Source: Lactiplantibacillus plantarum (GTDB lineage: Bacteria; Bacillota; Bacilli; Lactobacillales; Lactobacillaceae). From it: DNA of 64,000 nt. The position numbers were made by a program, and so were the translations under genes. This document shows positions 15,257-24,583 of this stretch, piece by piece. The DNA is taken from positions 3,100,001 to 3,164,000 of the forward strand of contig NZ_CP039121.1 of assembly GCF_014131735.1 (NCBI RefSeq), in the 5' to 3' direction. Numbering within the stretch: the first letter of the stretch is position 1; the number at the start of each line of letters is the position of its first letter. The notes beneath the pieces were generated by a model. That model saw only the letters and a list, made by a program, of their open reading frames with translations. It ran no database searches and was not told the DNA's origin.

Positions 15257-16957
15257 ATGAGCGCACCCATCATTAGCTTTAAAAATTTCTCTTTTCAATA
15301 TAATAGCCAAACGGAACCAACTTTACGTGATATTAATCTAGATATTTATCCCGGTGAAAAAGTGTTGATTGCTGGACCTTCTGGCTCCGGTAAATCTACA
15401 TTAGGCCGGTGTTTGAACGGCTTGATTCCGCAATCCTATCCAGGAACAGTGACGGGCCAAGCAAGGATTGCTGGTCAAACCATTACTGAGAGCTCCATTT
15501 TTGCATTATCCCAAGACGTCGGTACGGTACTGCAAGATCCTGATAGTCAGTTCGTCGGTTTGACTGTCGTCGAAGATATGGCTTTCTCATTGGAAAATGA
15601 TCAGCAGACCCAACCGGCCATGCGACAAGCAACTGAACAGTGGGCCCAAACTTTAGACCTCCAGGACTTATTGACTCACCGCCCGCAGGAATTATCTGGT
15701 GGGCAAAAGCAACGGGTCGCCATGGCTGGTGTTCTGATCGACAATAGTAAAATCCTATTATTTGATGAACCGCTAGCGAGTCTTGATCCGGCATCGGGTA
15801 AAGCCTCGATGGCACTCATTGATCAGCTGACTCATACGCAGGACCTGACCGTCATCATTATTGAGCACCGCATTGAGGACGTGTTACAGCAACCAATCGA
15901 CCGGCTGATTGTCATGCAAGACGGCGCGATCGTCGCTAACGACCGGCCGGAAACGATTTTGCGGCAATCACTCATGACTCAACTCGGGCTACGCGAACCA
16001 TTATACCTTTCAGCGCTCAAACTAGCCGGTGTTGATCTAGCAACTTGCCAACACTTGGATAACCTCCAAGCCTTACAAGTACCCGACCTCACCGCGACGT
16101 TGCAAAACTGGACCGCCGGCGTACAACTACAGTCGCCCACCGTTCATGACCAACCGTTACTCGCAATTGAGCACCTGACATTCGGGTACGATCCCGCCAA
16201 ACCAATCATCAACGATATCACCGTCACGCTTCATCAGGGTGAAATGATTAGTCTAGTGGGTCAAAACGGGACTGGTAAGTCAACATTGAGCAATCTGATT
16301 ACTGGGTTTTTGATGCCACAGTCCGGCAAAGTGCGATTTAACGGCCATTCCCTAGCTGACCAATCAGTCAAAGAACGTGCCGACCAAATTGGTTATATCC
16401 TTCAGGACCCCAATCAAATGATCTCTAAAACGATGATTTTTGATGAAGTTGCTGCCGGTTTGGTCCTCCGAGGTGTCGCTGACGATGAAGTAAAGCGCCG
16501 TGTCCAGGCCGTTCTGAAGGTCTGTGGTCTCTATGAGTTTCGCCACTGGCCTATTTCTGCGCTCAGTTTCGGTCAAAAGAAACGGGTCACGATTGCGGCC
16601 ATCCTCGTATTAGAACCGGCCATGCTAATTCTTGATGAGCCTACTGCGGGCCAAGACTTGCAACACTATACTGAAATGATGACCTTCTTAACTAAGATCA
16701 ATCAGGAACAACACATGACGATTATGTTGATCACGCATGATATGCACCTAATGCTAGAATACACGGATCGCACGATTGTGTTGGGCCACGGCAACATTTT
16801 GATGGATGCTCGCCCAGCCGATGTGTTGACCAACGCATCCATTATTCAGCAAGCTTCCTTAGCCAAGACAAGTTTATACACCCTGGCAGAAGCGCACCAT
16901 TTAAACCCGACAGAATTCGTCGCAAAATTTGTTCAGGCTGAACGGGAGGCGCGCTAA
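15257..16957 (+). CDS. ECF transporter ATPase with two fused ABC domains
   Basis: A 566-residue protein with two complete nucleotide-binding domains. Domain 1 has Walker A GPSGSGKST, signature LSGGQKQR and Walker B ILLFDEPLASLDPA. Domain 2, from about residue 295, has GQNGTGKST, LSFGQKKR and MLILDEPTAGQD. Both have the switch His (IIIEHR and LITHDM). In group I and dedicated ECF systems this fusion replaces the EcfA-EcfA' pair. It starts 4 bp after the S gene and ends just before the T gene, so the three are co-translated. Confidence 0.92.
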   Translation: MSAPIISFKNFSFQYNSQTEPTLRDINLDIYPGEKVLIAGPSGSGKSTLGRCLNGLIPQSYPGTVTGQARIAGQTITESSIFALSQDVGTVLQDPDSQFVGLTVVEDMAFSLENDQQTQPAMRQATEQWAQTLDLQDLLTHRPQELSGGQKQRVAMAGVLIDNSKILLFDEPLASLDPASGKASMALIDQLTHTQDLTVIIIEHRIEDVLQQPIDRLIVMQDGAIVANDRPETILRQSLMTQLGLREPLYLSALKLAGVDLATCQHLDNLQALQVPDLTATLQNWTAGVQLQSPTVHDQPLLAIEHLTFGYDPAKPIINDITVTLHQGEMISLVGQNGTGKSTLSNLITGFLMPQSGKVRFNGHSLADQSVKERADQIGYILQDPNQMISKTMIFDEVAAGLVLRGVADDEVKRRVQAVLKVCGLYEFRHWPISALSFGQKKRVTIAAILVLEPAMLILDEPTAGQDLQHYTEMMTFLTKINQEQHMTIMLITHDMHLMLEYTDRTIVLGHGNILMDARPADVLTNASIIQQASLAKTSLYTLAEAHHLNPTEFVAKFVQAEREAR

Positions 16958-16958
16958 G

Positions 16959-17798
16959 ATGCAACATGAATTATTGATCGGGTACAACGACCGTCATACT
17001 TTTTTAAACCGACTTAGCGGTAGCACTAAACTACTCTGCTTTGTTGGCTTATCAGTTATCGGGATGATGACTTACGACACGCGTTACTTAATCGGGGTGA
17101 TGATTTTTTCACTGATTCTATTCCGCTTTTCAAAAATTCATTACCGCGATATCGCGTTCGTGCTTAACGTTATTATTGGTTTTTCCGTTTTAAACTTAGT
17201 GATGGTGTACGTCTTTGCGCCTCATTACGGCGTCTCGATTTATGGTACCGAACACTTACTACTGGGATCTGCTGATCACTACTTTAACTTGACAGCCGAA
17301 CAACTTTTTTATGAATTTAATTTGTTATTAAAGTACACGTTTGCCGTGCCACTCGCCCTGATTTTTCTCATGACGACTAATCCCAGCGAATTTGCTGCGA
17401 GTCTCAATAAGATTGGAATTTCTTATCGTATCAGCTATTCCGTAGCGATTGCACTACGTTACATTCCAGACGTTCAAGCTGATTACCGTACTATCAGTCT
17501 GGCACAACAGGCTCGGGGGTTTGAAATGTCGAAAAAAGCGCATTTTATGACCCGTATTCGTGGCGGCATTCAAATTCTGCTTCCATTGATTTTTTCAAGC
17601 TTAGATCGAATCGAAACCATTAGTCAGGCGATGGAATTGCGGCGCTTCGGTAAGGGAAAACATCGCACATGGTACATGGCCCAACGCTTTAAACGTAACG
17701 ACTATCTGGCGTTAACGTTAGTTGCTCTGCTGATCATCCTCGGCATCGCCCTCTTTAAGGTCAACGGTGGCCGTTTCTGGAATCCGTTTAAGGCATAA
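16959..17798 (+). CDS. ECF transporter transmembrane (T) component
   Basis: A 279-residue protein with a cluster of helices and the two ATPase-coupling motifs of EcfT proteins: QQARGFE near residue 190 and AMELRRFGKGK near residue 230, both of the A-R-G/R-F type. The ATG at 16959 lies one base after the ATPase stop with GGGAGG 9 nt upstream. It couples ATP hydrolysis to toppling of the S component. With the two genes before it, it forms a dedicated importer under tRNA-Met control. Confidence 0.9.
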   Translation: MQHELLIGYNDRHTFLNRLSGSTKLLCFVGLSVIGMMTYDTRYLIGVMIFSLILFRFSKIHYRDIAFVLNVIIGFSVLNLVMVYVFAPHYGVSIYGTEHLLLGSADHYFNLTAEQLFYEFNLLLKYTFAVPLALIFLMTTNPSEFAASLNKIGISYRISYSVAIALRYIPDVQADYRTISLAQQARGFEMSKKAHFMTRIRGGIQILLPLIFSSLDRIETISQAMELRRFGKGKHRTWYMAQRFKRNDYLALTLVALLIILGIALFKVNGGRFWNPFKA

Positions 17799-17817
17799 CG
17801 TTGCATCATAATTTTCC

Positions 17818-17857
17818 AAAAAACTTCGTCGACCATGCTTATCGATGAAGTTTTTTG
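17818..17857 (+). terminator. Terminator of the Met T-box operon
   Basis: AAACTTCGTCGA/TCGATGAAGTTT arms (17821-17853) are followed by TTTTTTG. Confidence 0.88.
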
Positions 17858-18048
17858 TTTGCATCTACCTATCAAGCCTCACCTGACTTAACAACAGCAA
17901 CAATCCCCTTATTCCACACGCACCATCCTGTTATGCCAAGATTAACTAAAACCAGCGACTTTAAAATTGAAAAAACAAATTTCAACCGCTAAACTGAAAC
18001 TAGATCTTACAAAAAGTAAGCAAAACTAGCTTGAAAGGATGTTTTATT

Positions 18049-19158
18049 GTGACTAGTTTTAACGAACCACTCAAATTCAAATCTGGCGTTACACTACGCA
18101 ACCGCCTAATGATGTCGCCCATGACGACGACTCAAAGCTTTTACAATGGTAGTATCACCCATGACGAAATCGACTACTACACACAACGAGCTACTGGCTT
18201 AGGTGCCGTGATTACGGGTGCTGCCAACGTCGAAGATCTCGGTAAGGGTTGGCATGGCGAGCTTAGTATCGCACATGACACGATGCTGCCCGGTCTAAGT
18301 GCACTTGCTCATGGCATTCAAAGTCAAGGTGCCAAAGCTATCGTTCAAATCTTCCACGCCGGTCGAATGACGCATCGAGCCGTCTTAAATGGCGAACAGA
18401 TTGTCTCTGCCAGTGCCGTTGCGGCCCTTCGTGACGATGCGGAAACACCGCGAGCAATGTCGATTGACGAGATCCACGCAACAATTTCAGCATTCGGTGA
18501 AGCAACTCGGCGCGCGATTCAAGCCGGCTTTGATGGGATTGAATTACACGGTGCCAATACCTATTTGATCCAACAGTTCTTCTCACCACATAGTAATCGC
18601 CGCACCGATGAATACGGTGGTCGCACGCCGCAAGAACGGTTCCGCTTTATTGATGAATTATTAAAGGCCGTCTTTGCAGCTGTTGACCAATATGCGGACC
18701 GGCCCTTCATCGTTGGCTATCGTTTCTCACCAGAAGAATTCGAAGAACCAGGTATTCGGCTTGAAGATACCCTTTGGTTACTCTCACAACTACGGGAAAG
18801 TCGATTAGATTACGTTCATGTCTCACTCAACAACTATGACCGTGTTTCACGAGACCCGCAGTATCAAGATAAATCCATCATGACCTACGTGCACGAAGCG
18901 TTACAAGGTAAATTGCCACTAGTTGGTGTTGGTGGCGTCCGGACCCGCGACGATGTCAAGACTGTGTTACAAACTGCCGAACTAGTCGCAGTAGGCCAAC
19001 AATTACTTTATGATCCAACTTGGGCCGTCAAACTCGCTAAAAACGCTGACAACACCATGGTTACGGCACCATTTGAAGAAGCCGTTGAGGTCACACCACT
19101 TAGCCGGCCGCTGTATGAATTTGCAGCCTCGCGCTATCACAGCGTCATTAATAGTTAA
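18049..19158 (+). CDS. Old yellow enzyme family NADH-dependent flavin oxidoreductase
   Basis: A 369-residue FMN protein with a TIM barrel. Family marks are RNRLMMSPMTT near the start, GAKAIVQIFHAGRM, FDGIELHGANTYLIQQFFSP, RTDEYGG, and the FMN phosphate loop VGVGGVRTRDD. It reduces activated C=C bonds such as enoates. The start is a GTG with AAAGGA 9 nt upstream; the TTG six codons earlier would overlap that site. It is a single gene with its own terminator. Its natural substrate is unknown. Relatives in lactobacilli act on hydroxycinnamates, but that link is not shown here. Confidence 0.88.
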   Translation: MTSFNEPLKFKSGVTLRNRLMMSPMTTTQSFYNGSITHDEIDYYTQRATGLGAVITGAANVEDLGKGWHGELSIAHDTMLPGLSALAHGIQSQGAKAIVQIFHAGRMTHRAVLNGEQIVSASAVAALRDDAETPRAMSIDEIHATISAFGEATRRAIQAGFDGIELHGANTYLIQQFFSPHSNRRTDEYGGRTPQERFRFIDELLKAVFAAVDQYADRPFIVGYRFSPEEFEEPGIRLEDTLWLLSQLRESRLDYVHVSLNNYDRVSRDPQYQDKSIMTYVHEALQGKLPLVGVGGVRTRDDVKTVLQTAELVAVGQQLLYDPTWAVKLAKNADNTMVTAPFEEAVEVTPLSRPLYEFAASRYHSVINS

Positions 19159-19173
19159 CCTGTCAGCCGAATT

Positions 19174-19208
19174 AAAAACGTCCACTGAAAAAATCAGTGG
19201 GCGTTTTT
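19174..19208 (+). terminator. Terminator of the flavin oxidoreductase gene
   Basis: AAAACGTCCACTGA pairs with TCAGTGGGCGTTTT; the T-run ends next to the parS site. Confidence 0.88.
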
Positions 19209-19209
19209 A

Positions 19210-19225
19210 TGTTTCACGTGAAACA
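19210..19225. other. parS: parS site (perfect)
   Basis: TGTTTCACGTGAAACA is the exact 16-bp ParB-binding palindrome conserved in Gram-positive bacteria. It lies in the 68-bp gap between two convergent genes. A second perfect copy is at 57117 and a one-mismatch copy at 41502. Confidence 0.92.
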
Positions 19226-19226
19226 T

Positions 19227-20744
19227 TTAGACTTTCAATAACCAATTCAGTTGTTGTAACGCACGCTGATGGTCACCTTGATATTGACGCGCAATATAGT
19301 AATAGGCTAACGTTTCATGGGCCGTTGCTTGCCGGTCGACGGGCAATTGATACTGTTGGTCAAAGACCTGTTCAAATGCTTCTAATGTCGGCGCAGCTGG
19401 CTGTTCACGCAAACAAAACTGTCGTAATTCCGATCTAGTCATCCGGTCACGGGCAATCGGTTGGCGGTCTTCATGCGCAGCCAAACGTTGCTGTAGTGCT
19501 GCTTGCATACCGGCATCCGCATTGTCCGCAAGCCACTGTTGAGTTTGTGGCATTGTCGTTTGCATGGCTAATTGTTCAAACCAAGCCAGCGACAATGATT
19601 GGCCCCACCGGGTCGTCAATAAGTGCTCCCAATCCGCACGTTGGGTCGCCTGCTGATGATACTGCCAGCCCCAACAACTATTGAAGACATCGTCATAAAA
19701 ACGCGTCGTTTGTTGTTCATCTAGCTGTTGAGTCACCTGATTAAGTGCGGCAACGAACTGATGATCAAGCATGGCTAGGCGCCGAACTTGAATCTTCCCA
19801 GTCTGTCGATATTCAGTCACCATTTGCCCGAATTGATAAGAGTTCACCAAAGGGCGTTCGGTCGCTGGTGGCGTGATTTTTTCAAACTGTTGCTTCGCCA
19901 TCGGTCGTTCCGGACGCATCACAATAATGGCCGCCAGCTGCTGTAAATAACATTGATAGGCGTGACTCTGGCGCAAGGTTTGCTCGGCCTTCACAGCACT
20001 TTGCTGCGCTTGTGCCTGGCGTTGTTGTTGATTAGTCACAATTGCTTGACGGGCCGCCCGCTCAGCCGCTTCAATCACCGTTTGTTCATCATGGACTAAC
20101 CGCTGATAGGTTTGTTCAGCGGGCTTTAGTTCCTGTAATGGTAGCTGCTTGGTACGACGTTTTAGGTACGTCGTGACGGTTTGCGTCGTTGTTTGTCGCA
20201 ACTTGCGCGCTTGGGGCGCTTGCTCAGCCGGTAATTGTGGTAGCCACGGCTGAGCAAACATGATCGTTGGCACTGTTGGTACAGCGGTAGTCAGCGTCTG
20301 ATACTGGGCCACCGCATAAAAGTTATCTTCTGTTGTAATCACCATCAAGTAACGCGTTTCGGCGTTCATGAACTTTTTGACGCATTCAGAACCGACAATC
20401 AACTCACGATGATTATGCTTGTTTTGAACATGGTACTCATAACGAACCGGCTTATGACACAATTCGCAATGATGCCATGCTTGTCGGCTTTCATTCGGGT
20501 TAACAACGTACGGCAGACTCGCCAAAAGTTGCCACTCATGACTACAGTCGGTCAACCACTGTGCATGATCTTGTAAAATCAAGTTACGGACAGTCGGTTT
20601 CAAGAAATCACTGTCAGCCTTTACCGTTACGTGTGCGCGTAATAACGCACTAATTTGTTGGAGCGTGGTCCGCCGTCGAGCTCGTTCACTTAACAGAAAG
20701 AAACGATTTTCAGCGGGGGTTATTAAAGTTGTTGCTGCCGGCAA
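19227..20744 (-). CDS. Conserved protein with a treble-clef-like zinc site, function unknown
   Basis: A 505-residue Gln/Ala-rich soluble protein. Residues about 93-125 hold CELCHKPVRYEYHVQNKHNH and GSECVKKF, a Cys-x2-Cys ... Gly-x-x-Cys-Val arrangement resembling treble-clef zinc sites seen in some phage and DNA-handling proteins. The middle (about 220-290) is a long charged helix, likely coiled coil, rich in Gln and Arg. I recognise no catalytic motif and do not assign a function. The start is TTG with AAAGGGG 9 nt upstream. It ends two bases beyond a perfect parS site and stands alone. Confidence 0.6.
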   Translation of the reverse strand: MPAATTLITPAENRFFLLSERARRRTTLQQISALLRAHVTVKADSDFLKPTVRNLILQDHAQWLTDCSHEWQLLASLPYVVNPNESRQAWHHCELCHKPVRYEYHVQNKHNHRELIVGSECVKKFMNAETRYLMVITTEDNFYAVAQYQTLTTAVPTVPTIMFAQPWLPQLPAEQAPQARKLRQTTTQTVTTYLKRRTKQLPLQELKPAEQTYQRLVHDEQTVIEAAERAARQAIVTNQQQRQAQAQQSAVKAEQTLRQSHAYQCYLQQLAAIIVMRPERPMAKQQFEKITPPATERPLVNSYQFGQMVTEYRQTGKIQVRRLAMLDHQFVAALNQVTQQLDEQQTTRFYDDVFNSCWGWQYHQQATQRADWEHLLTTRWGQSLSLAWFEQLAMQTTMPQTQQWLADNADAGMQAALQQRLAAHEDRQPIARDRMTRSELRQFCLREQPAAPTLEAFEQVFDQQYQLPVDRQATAHETLAYYYIARQYQGDHQRALQQLNWLLKV

Positions 20745-21009
20745 TGCCGCCCACCCCTTTCAGTAAAAATACCGTTCTAGCATACCATAACTTTCCCATT
20801 CAGTGCGAACGTTAGTTCTAAAATCTCGGTCACTCTCATTAACCCAACGGTTACTCCCACCGCGGTTCGTTTGTTATCAAGCCTTTATTGATTGCATTCA
20901 AATTCACCCACTTTTTGATAATTTTATTGATATTACGATTGTTGCAAAGCAGTCAAGGTGCTAAACTATCTTCGAATCAAAAAAGATTCACTTTAAGGGG
21001 GATTTTGAA

Positions 21010-21822
21010 ATGAAAAAATTAACATCAGTCGTTGCAACACTTGCTTTGGCATTACCATTGGCTGCCAGCCCGTTTGCCATGACCACCACGGCTAATGCCG
21101 CCACGGTAACCCCAAAAGCCACTACCCATGCACTCACTAAAGCGACCCACTTCCCCGCCATCACAATGCACGCGAAGGCCGCCACGACTTTGAATACAAT
21201 TCACTTTGCCGCCGATCGGGCAATCGCCTTTGTTAGCCCGGCCAAAGCAAAACTCAGCACTAAAAAGACTTACACGGTAACTAAGACGATTACTTTAGCA
21301 ACCGGCAAACATACGTCGGCCACATATTACCTCATTAGTGAACACGGTAAGGCCCTCGGCTGGGCTAAAGCCACCACGATGATTAAAGGGAACGCCCCGA
21401 CCGCTAAATTAAAAGCGACCAAGAAAACCCCGAAGACTAAGTTGACAATTACTAAGAAGACCACCAAGCAGGCTGGACCTAAAGCCACCAGTGCTAAGAA
21501 AGCAACGCCTAAAATCAAAGCCTCTAAAAAGGTAATCAAATTGACAAAGCAGACGACCACCAAGGCAAAATCAACGAAGCTAACGATCAAGCACCCTAAG
21601 GCAAGTATCAAACCAACTAAAAAGGTAACGACTCTCGCCACTAAAAAAACGTTAGCCCAACCAACGAAAACTAAGAAGATGGCACCACAATTAATCAAAA
21701 AGACCGCCAAGCAAAACGCTAAAAAGGCACCCAAACTTGCAACCAAAAAGCATCTCACGGTCAAAACCACTACTAAACACACACCGTCTAAATTAACACC
21801 TAAAGCAGCTGCTAAAATTTGA
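21010..21822 (+). CDS. Secreted Lys/Thr/Ala-rich cell-surface protein
   Basis: A 270-residue protein with a clear signal peptide (MKKLTSVVATLALALPLAAS, probable cleavage after ANA near residue 30). Residues about 75-125 (KTYTVTKTITL, TSATYYLISEHGKALGWAKA) resemble the GW/SH3-type repeats that bind teichoic acids. The remaining 145 residues are almost only Lys, Thr, Ala and Pro, with repeated KxTKK patterns. No LPxTG anchor or transmembrane tail is present. The strongly basic tail could hold the protein on anionic wall polymers; this is inferred from composition. TTAAGGGGGA precedes the ATG and a terminator follows. Confidence 0.75.
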   Translation: MKKLTSVVATLALALPLAASPFAMTTTANAATVTPKATTHALTKATHFPAITMHAKAATTLNTIHFAADRAIAFVSPAKAKLSTKKTYTVTKTITLATGKHTSATYYLISEHGKALGWAKATTMIKGNAPTAKLKATKKTPKTKLTITKKTTKQAGPKATSAKKATPKIKASKKVIKLTKQTTTKAKSTKLTIKHPKASIKPTKKVTTLATKKTLAQPTKTKKMAPQLIKKTAKQNAKKAPKLATKKHLTVKTTTKHTPSKLTPKAAAKI

Positions 21823-21904
21823 TCAACCACTAAATTGCTTAGCAACCTGATCCTGTTAATGACGGCGTCTCAACGAGCCGTTACTACTGATCGTGATGCA
21901 CACT

Positions 21905-21947
21905 AAAACGCTCCCTATGAAAGTCATCTTTCATGGGGAGCGTTTTT
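21905..21947 (+). terminator. Terminator of the Lys/Thr-rich protein gene
   Basis: AAAACGCTCCCTATGAAAG pairs with CTTTCATGGGGAGCGTTTT across a 4-base loop; T-rich on both strands, so it may also serve the oleate hydratase gene on the other strand. Confidence 0.9.
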
Positions 21948-21993
21948 ACATCATGCCATCATCAGCATTAACCACTGACAGGCCAGCATTTAA

Positions 21994-23688
21994 TTAATCA
22001 AACATCTTCTTAGTTGCCTTGAGCAAGGTCTTTGGATCCTTATCGTACCGTGGTGTCTTGACCAAGTTATCCATTGGGACCCCAGCAAAGTGATAAGCGG
22101 CAATCTCACCAGAGCGGACCGCACTCTGTTCCGTGAAGATCATCTGGTATGGTTGTTCCGCAAATTCACCCGTAAAGGCTAGGTTCGTTGAGTGCTTTGG
22201 TAAGACTTCTGGCCGATCAGACTTAGCCCGGTTATTAAAGAGTGCGGAAGCATATGGCATGTATACCGGAATATTGTTCACGATACTGTCCAAAATTTCC
22301 TTTTCCTTGTCCTTAATATTGCCTGGACCCGGATCTACTTTGGAAAGTTGACCAATTAATTCTTGAGCCATTTCCTTACCCGTCATCTTGATATACGGCT
22401 TGTTAACAAACTCACCTTGACGCCGTGGATACAAGAAGTAGCCCCACAGAACTGTTTCGTTTGGTTGCTGTGTCGTAAAGTGTGGTTGGTGGTGCACCAC
22501 GATCGACATATTAACATCCTTTTGGTTCAACGGCGTAATTGGCGTAGTTGATAAGAAGGAGTTCAACGCATTCCCGGGTTCCTGGGTGGTGATCCGAACG
22601 ATTTCATTTAAGAATAAATGATTCTTAGTCGTCAACGTGAAGCTGACCCATTCGCTAGCATTCCGATCGTTGAAGAACTTATCTGGCGTCCCTAAGTTAT
22701 AGAACCGCTCAGTAGCCTTCTTCCACAAACTAGCACTAACACCATAATCCATATTTTCAGGAGCAGGCGTGTTGTAATCACCCATCGTTGCAGAATCGGT
22801 AATTGAACCGTTAGTGAAGATCACCGCTGTGTCCTCATCAACTTCAACTTCTTCCGTTTCGCCAGTCTGCGCATCCTCAATGACTAAGCCAGTCACCGTA
22901 ATTTCGTCTTGCATTGGCGTGTCTTTAAATTGCCAATCCTTAACAATCTTATTATCAATGAAAGTCACACCTTGCCCTTGCAAGTACTTAATTAATGGCA
23001 AAATCATGCTTTCGAATTGATTGTAACGCGTCCGGTTGACACCAACTAAGTGTTCAATTTGTGTAAATTCATAAATCATTTGATGCATGTAACGCCGCAG
23101 TTCTTGAGCAGAGCTTTGCGTTCTAAAGGCAAAGGTTGTTTCCCACATATACCAGAAATTCGTTTGGAACATATGCGGATCATCCTTGAAGTACTCAGCA
23201 ATCGAAACGTTGTCGAGCTTCGTTTCTTCACTATCTGGCATCATGATCAACTTAGTCAGCAAAGTCCGATCCTTATTATTGAATCCTAACTTACCAGCAT
23301 TAATAATGCCTTTACCACCCTGCATCAAGCGGGCAATATCATACGTCCGATGTTTCGCATCAAAATCACGCGTATCTTCGGCCGCCGTCATCCCCGGTTC
23401 AGTTACCGATGGAATCCGGTCCAATAAATCCATTAAGTCAACGTACGTCCGGTAATTCAGCATCCGACCACCCCGGGCAACATACCCAGTCGTGTTAGCC
23501 ATCGGATGATTCTTATTCCAATACTCATTGGTAAAATCAGTCGTGGCACCACCATCATTCGCACCGTGCATATCAACACCATAGAATGTGATGTCCTTAC
23601 CATCCCAATGACCATCTTGAATCAAGTAGACCGCCGCAGCCATATTTGATAGCCCGGCACCAATCATAATTGCTTTACTTTTAACCAT
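21994..23688 (-). CDS. ohyA: Oleate/linoleate hydratase (myosin-cross-reactive antigen family)
   Basis: A 564-residue FAD enzyme that adds water to the cis-9 double bond of oleic or linoleic acid, giving 10-hydroxy fatty acids. In L. plantarum it starts the conjugated linoleic acid pathway (CLA-HY) and detoxifies free fatty acids. The dinucleotide motif is GAGLSNMAAAVYL at the N-terminus. Other family marks are DMHGANDGG, GYVARGGRMLNYRTY and MWETTFAFRTQSSAQELRRY. The ATG at 23688 has GGGGG 8 nt upstream; five codons before it are not needed. The promoter has a TATAAT and a cre box at the transcription start. The partner CLA enzymes are not in this window. Confidence 0.95.
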   Translation of the reverse strand: MVKSKAIMIGAGLSNMAAAVYLIQDGHWDGKDITFYGVDMHGANDGGATTDFTNEYWNKNHPMANTTGYVARGGRMLNYRTYVDLMDLLDRIPSVTEPGMTAAEDTRDFDAKHRTYDIARLMQGGKGIINAGKLGFNNKDRTLLTKLIMMPDSEETKLDNVSIAEYFKDDPHMFQTNFWYMWETTFAFRTQSSAQELRRYMHQMIYEFTQIEHLVGVNRTRYNQFESMILPLIKYLQGQGVTFIDNKIVKDWQFKDTPMQDEITVTGLVIEDAQTGETEEVEVDEDTAVIFTNGSITDSATMGDYNTPAPENMDYGVSASLWKKATERFYNLGTPDKFFNDRNASEWVSFTLTTKNHLFLNEIVRITTQEPGNALNSFLSTTPITPLNQKDVNMSIVVHHQPHFTTQQPNETVLWGYFLYPRRQGEFVNKPYIKMTGKEMAQELIGQLSKVDPGPGNIKDKEKEILDSIVNNIPVYMPYASALFNNRAKSDRPEVLPKHSTNLAFTGEFAEQPYQMIFTEQSAVRSGEIAAYHFAGVPMDNLVKTPRYDKDPKTLLKATKKMFD

Positions 23689-23720
23689 AAATAACGCCCC
23701 CAAAATAGGTAATTAGGTTC

Positions 23721-23745
23721 TGATAACGCTTACAAGTACATTATA
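23721..23745 (-). promoter_or_regulatory. Promoter -10 and cre box of oleate hydratase
   Basis: The minus strand has -35 TAGACA, 16 bp, then TATAAT (23740-23745). TGATAACGCTTACA (23721-23734) fits the CcpA cre consensus TGWNANCGNTNWCA at every position and covers the expected start point, a position typical of repression. The rest of the gap 23689-24007 holds only AT-rich sequence and a terminator. Confidence 0.65.
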
Positions 23746-23945
23746 CAACTTGGATAGTGATTGTCTAGTTTGAACTGAACTTTTTTGTTTTCTTGCCGCT
23801 TTCTTAATATTTGCGCTAGTCAACCAATTTCTGCCCATAGCGTAACACCATTTGATGACTTTTCTCCAATTAAACACATTGCCTTTAACAAATATTACAT
23901 TTTTTCAAGCGGCTCATTCCCACCACAAGTTCTGCCATTTATGTA

Positions 23946-23992
23946 TGCAAAAAGCGAGCCTTGACAAATGCAGACGGCTCGCTTTTTATTTT
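23946..23992. terminator. Bidirectional terminator
   Basis: AAAAAGCGAGCC/GGCTCGCTTTTT arms (23949-23987) give T-runs on both strands. It lies downstream of the deoxyribosyltransferase gene. Confidence 0.88.
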
Positions 23993-24007
23993 GACTAACC
24001 GTTCAAA

Positions 24008-24463
24008 TTAACGAATAGTTCCTGTATATTGAAAATCATCGGCAGTGGGATCTTGTAGAAAAGCCTTCAAATCAGTCATGTTCTCAATAACCGCTTTGCC
24101 GGACTTAGCCAGCATCACATTAAACGTGCCATCAGCTAACGTTTCACCATAGTAAGCAACGGGGATATCTAAACCATATGCTGTTCCAGTTTCCCAAATA
24201 GTTCCCGTGTCAAAGCCATCAACCACGGCGACAACTAACTTGGCCCGTTTTAAATGGTCCACATTGTCCGTAAATACCGCGTTTCGATCAGCTTCGGTCG
24301 CATCCGGCGTCAAATCGATGCCGTCTAGCCGTGGACTGTAATAAGTCAATTCTAACTCGTCCATTAATTTTTCGATCTTAGCTAGCCGTTCTGGTTGGCC
24401 CTCAGTAAACCAAGGTCCTGCTAAATAAATTGTTGGCTCATCACTCATCAAACGCGTACTCAT
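24008..24463 (-). CDS. ntd: Nucleoside 2-deoxyribosyltransferase
   Basis: A 151-residue enzyme exchanging bases between deoxyribonucleosides, part of the nucleoside salvage on which lactobacilli rely. Family marks are PTIYLAGPWF at the N-terminus, ADRNAVFTDNVDHLKRA in the middle, and VVDGFDTGTIWETGTAYG, whose Glu is the expected nucleophile attacking the deoxyribose. The length agrees with the Lactobacillus enzymes (about 155 residues). The ATG at 24463 has GAGG 9 nt upstream. It is a single gene closed by a bidirectional terminator. Confidence 0.9.
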   Translation of the reverse strand: MSTRLMSDEPTIYLAGPWFTEGQPERLAKIEKLMDELELTYYSPRLDGIDLTPDATEADRNAVFTDNVDHLKRAKLVVAVVDGFDTGTIWETGTAYGLDIPVAYYGETLADGTFNVMLAKSGKAVIENMTDLKAFLQDPTADDFQYTGTIR

Positions 24464-24554
24464 TTGCTCAATCCTCTTTCTCATTCAATGTTTATTCATT
24501 TTAACCGTCAACCCCATGAATTTCAAGCGTCGTTTAGCTCGTTTTAGGCAAACA

Positions 24555-24582
24555 AAAAGGTCGGGAATTCCCGACCTAAATA
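24555..24582 (-). terminator. Terminator of the first aldo/keto reductase gene
   Basis: A perfect 20-bp palindrome AGGTCGGGAATTCCCGACCT (24558-24577) is followed by TTTTTG on the minus strand. Confidence 0.85.
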
Positions 24583-24583
24583 C

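Noticed and set aside
21327..21845. 172-codon hydrophobic open frame opposite the Lys/Thr-rich gene.
   Set aside because: Its apparent membrane character is only the complement of Lys/Thr codons; the + strand has the signal peptide, ribosome site and terminator.
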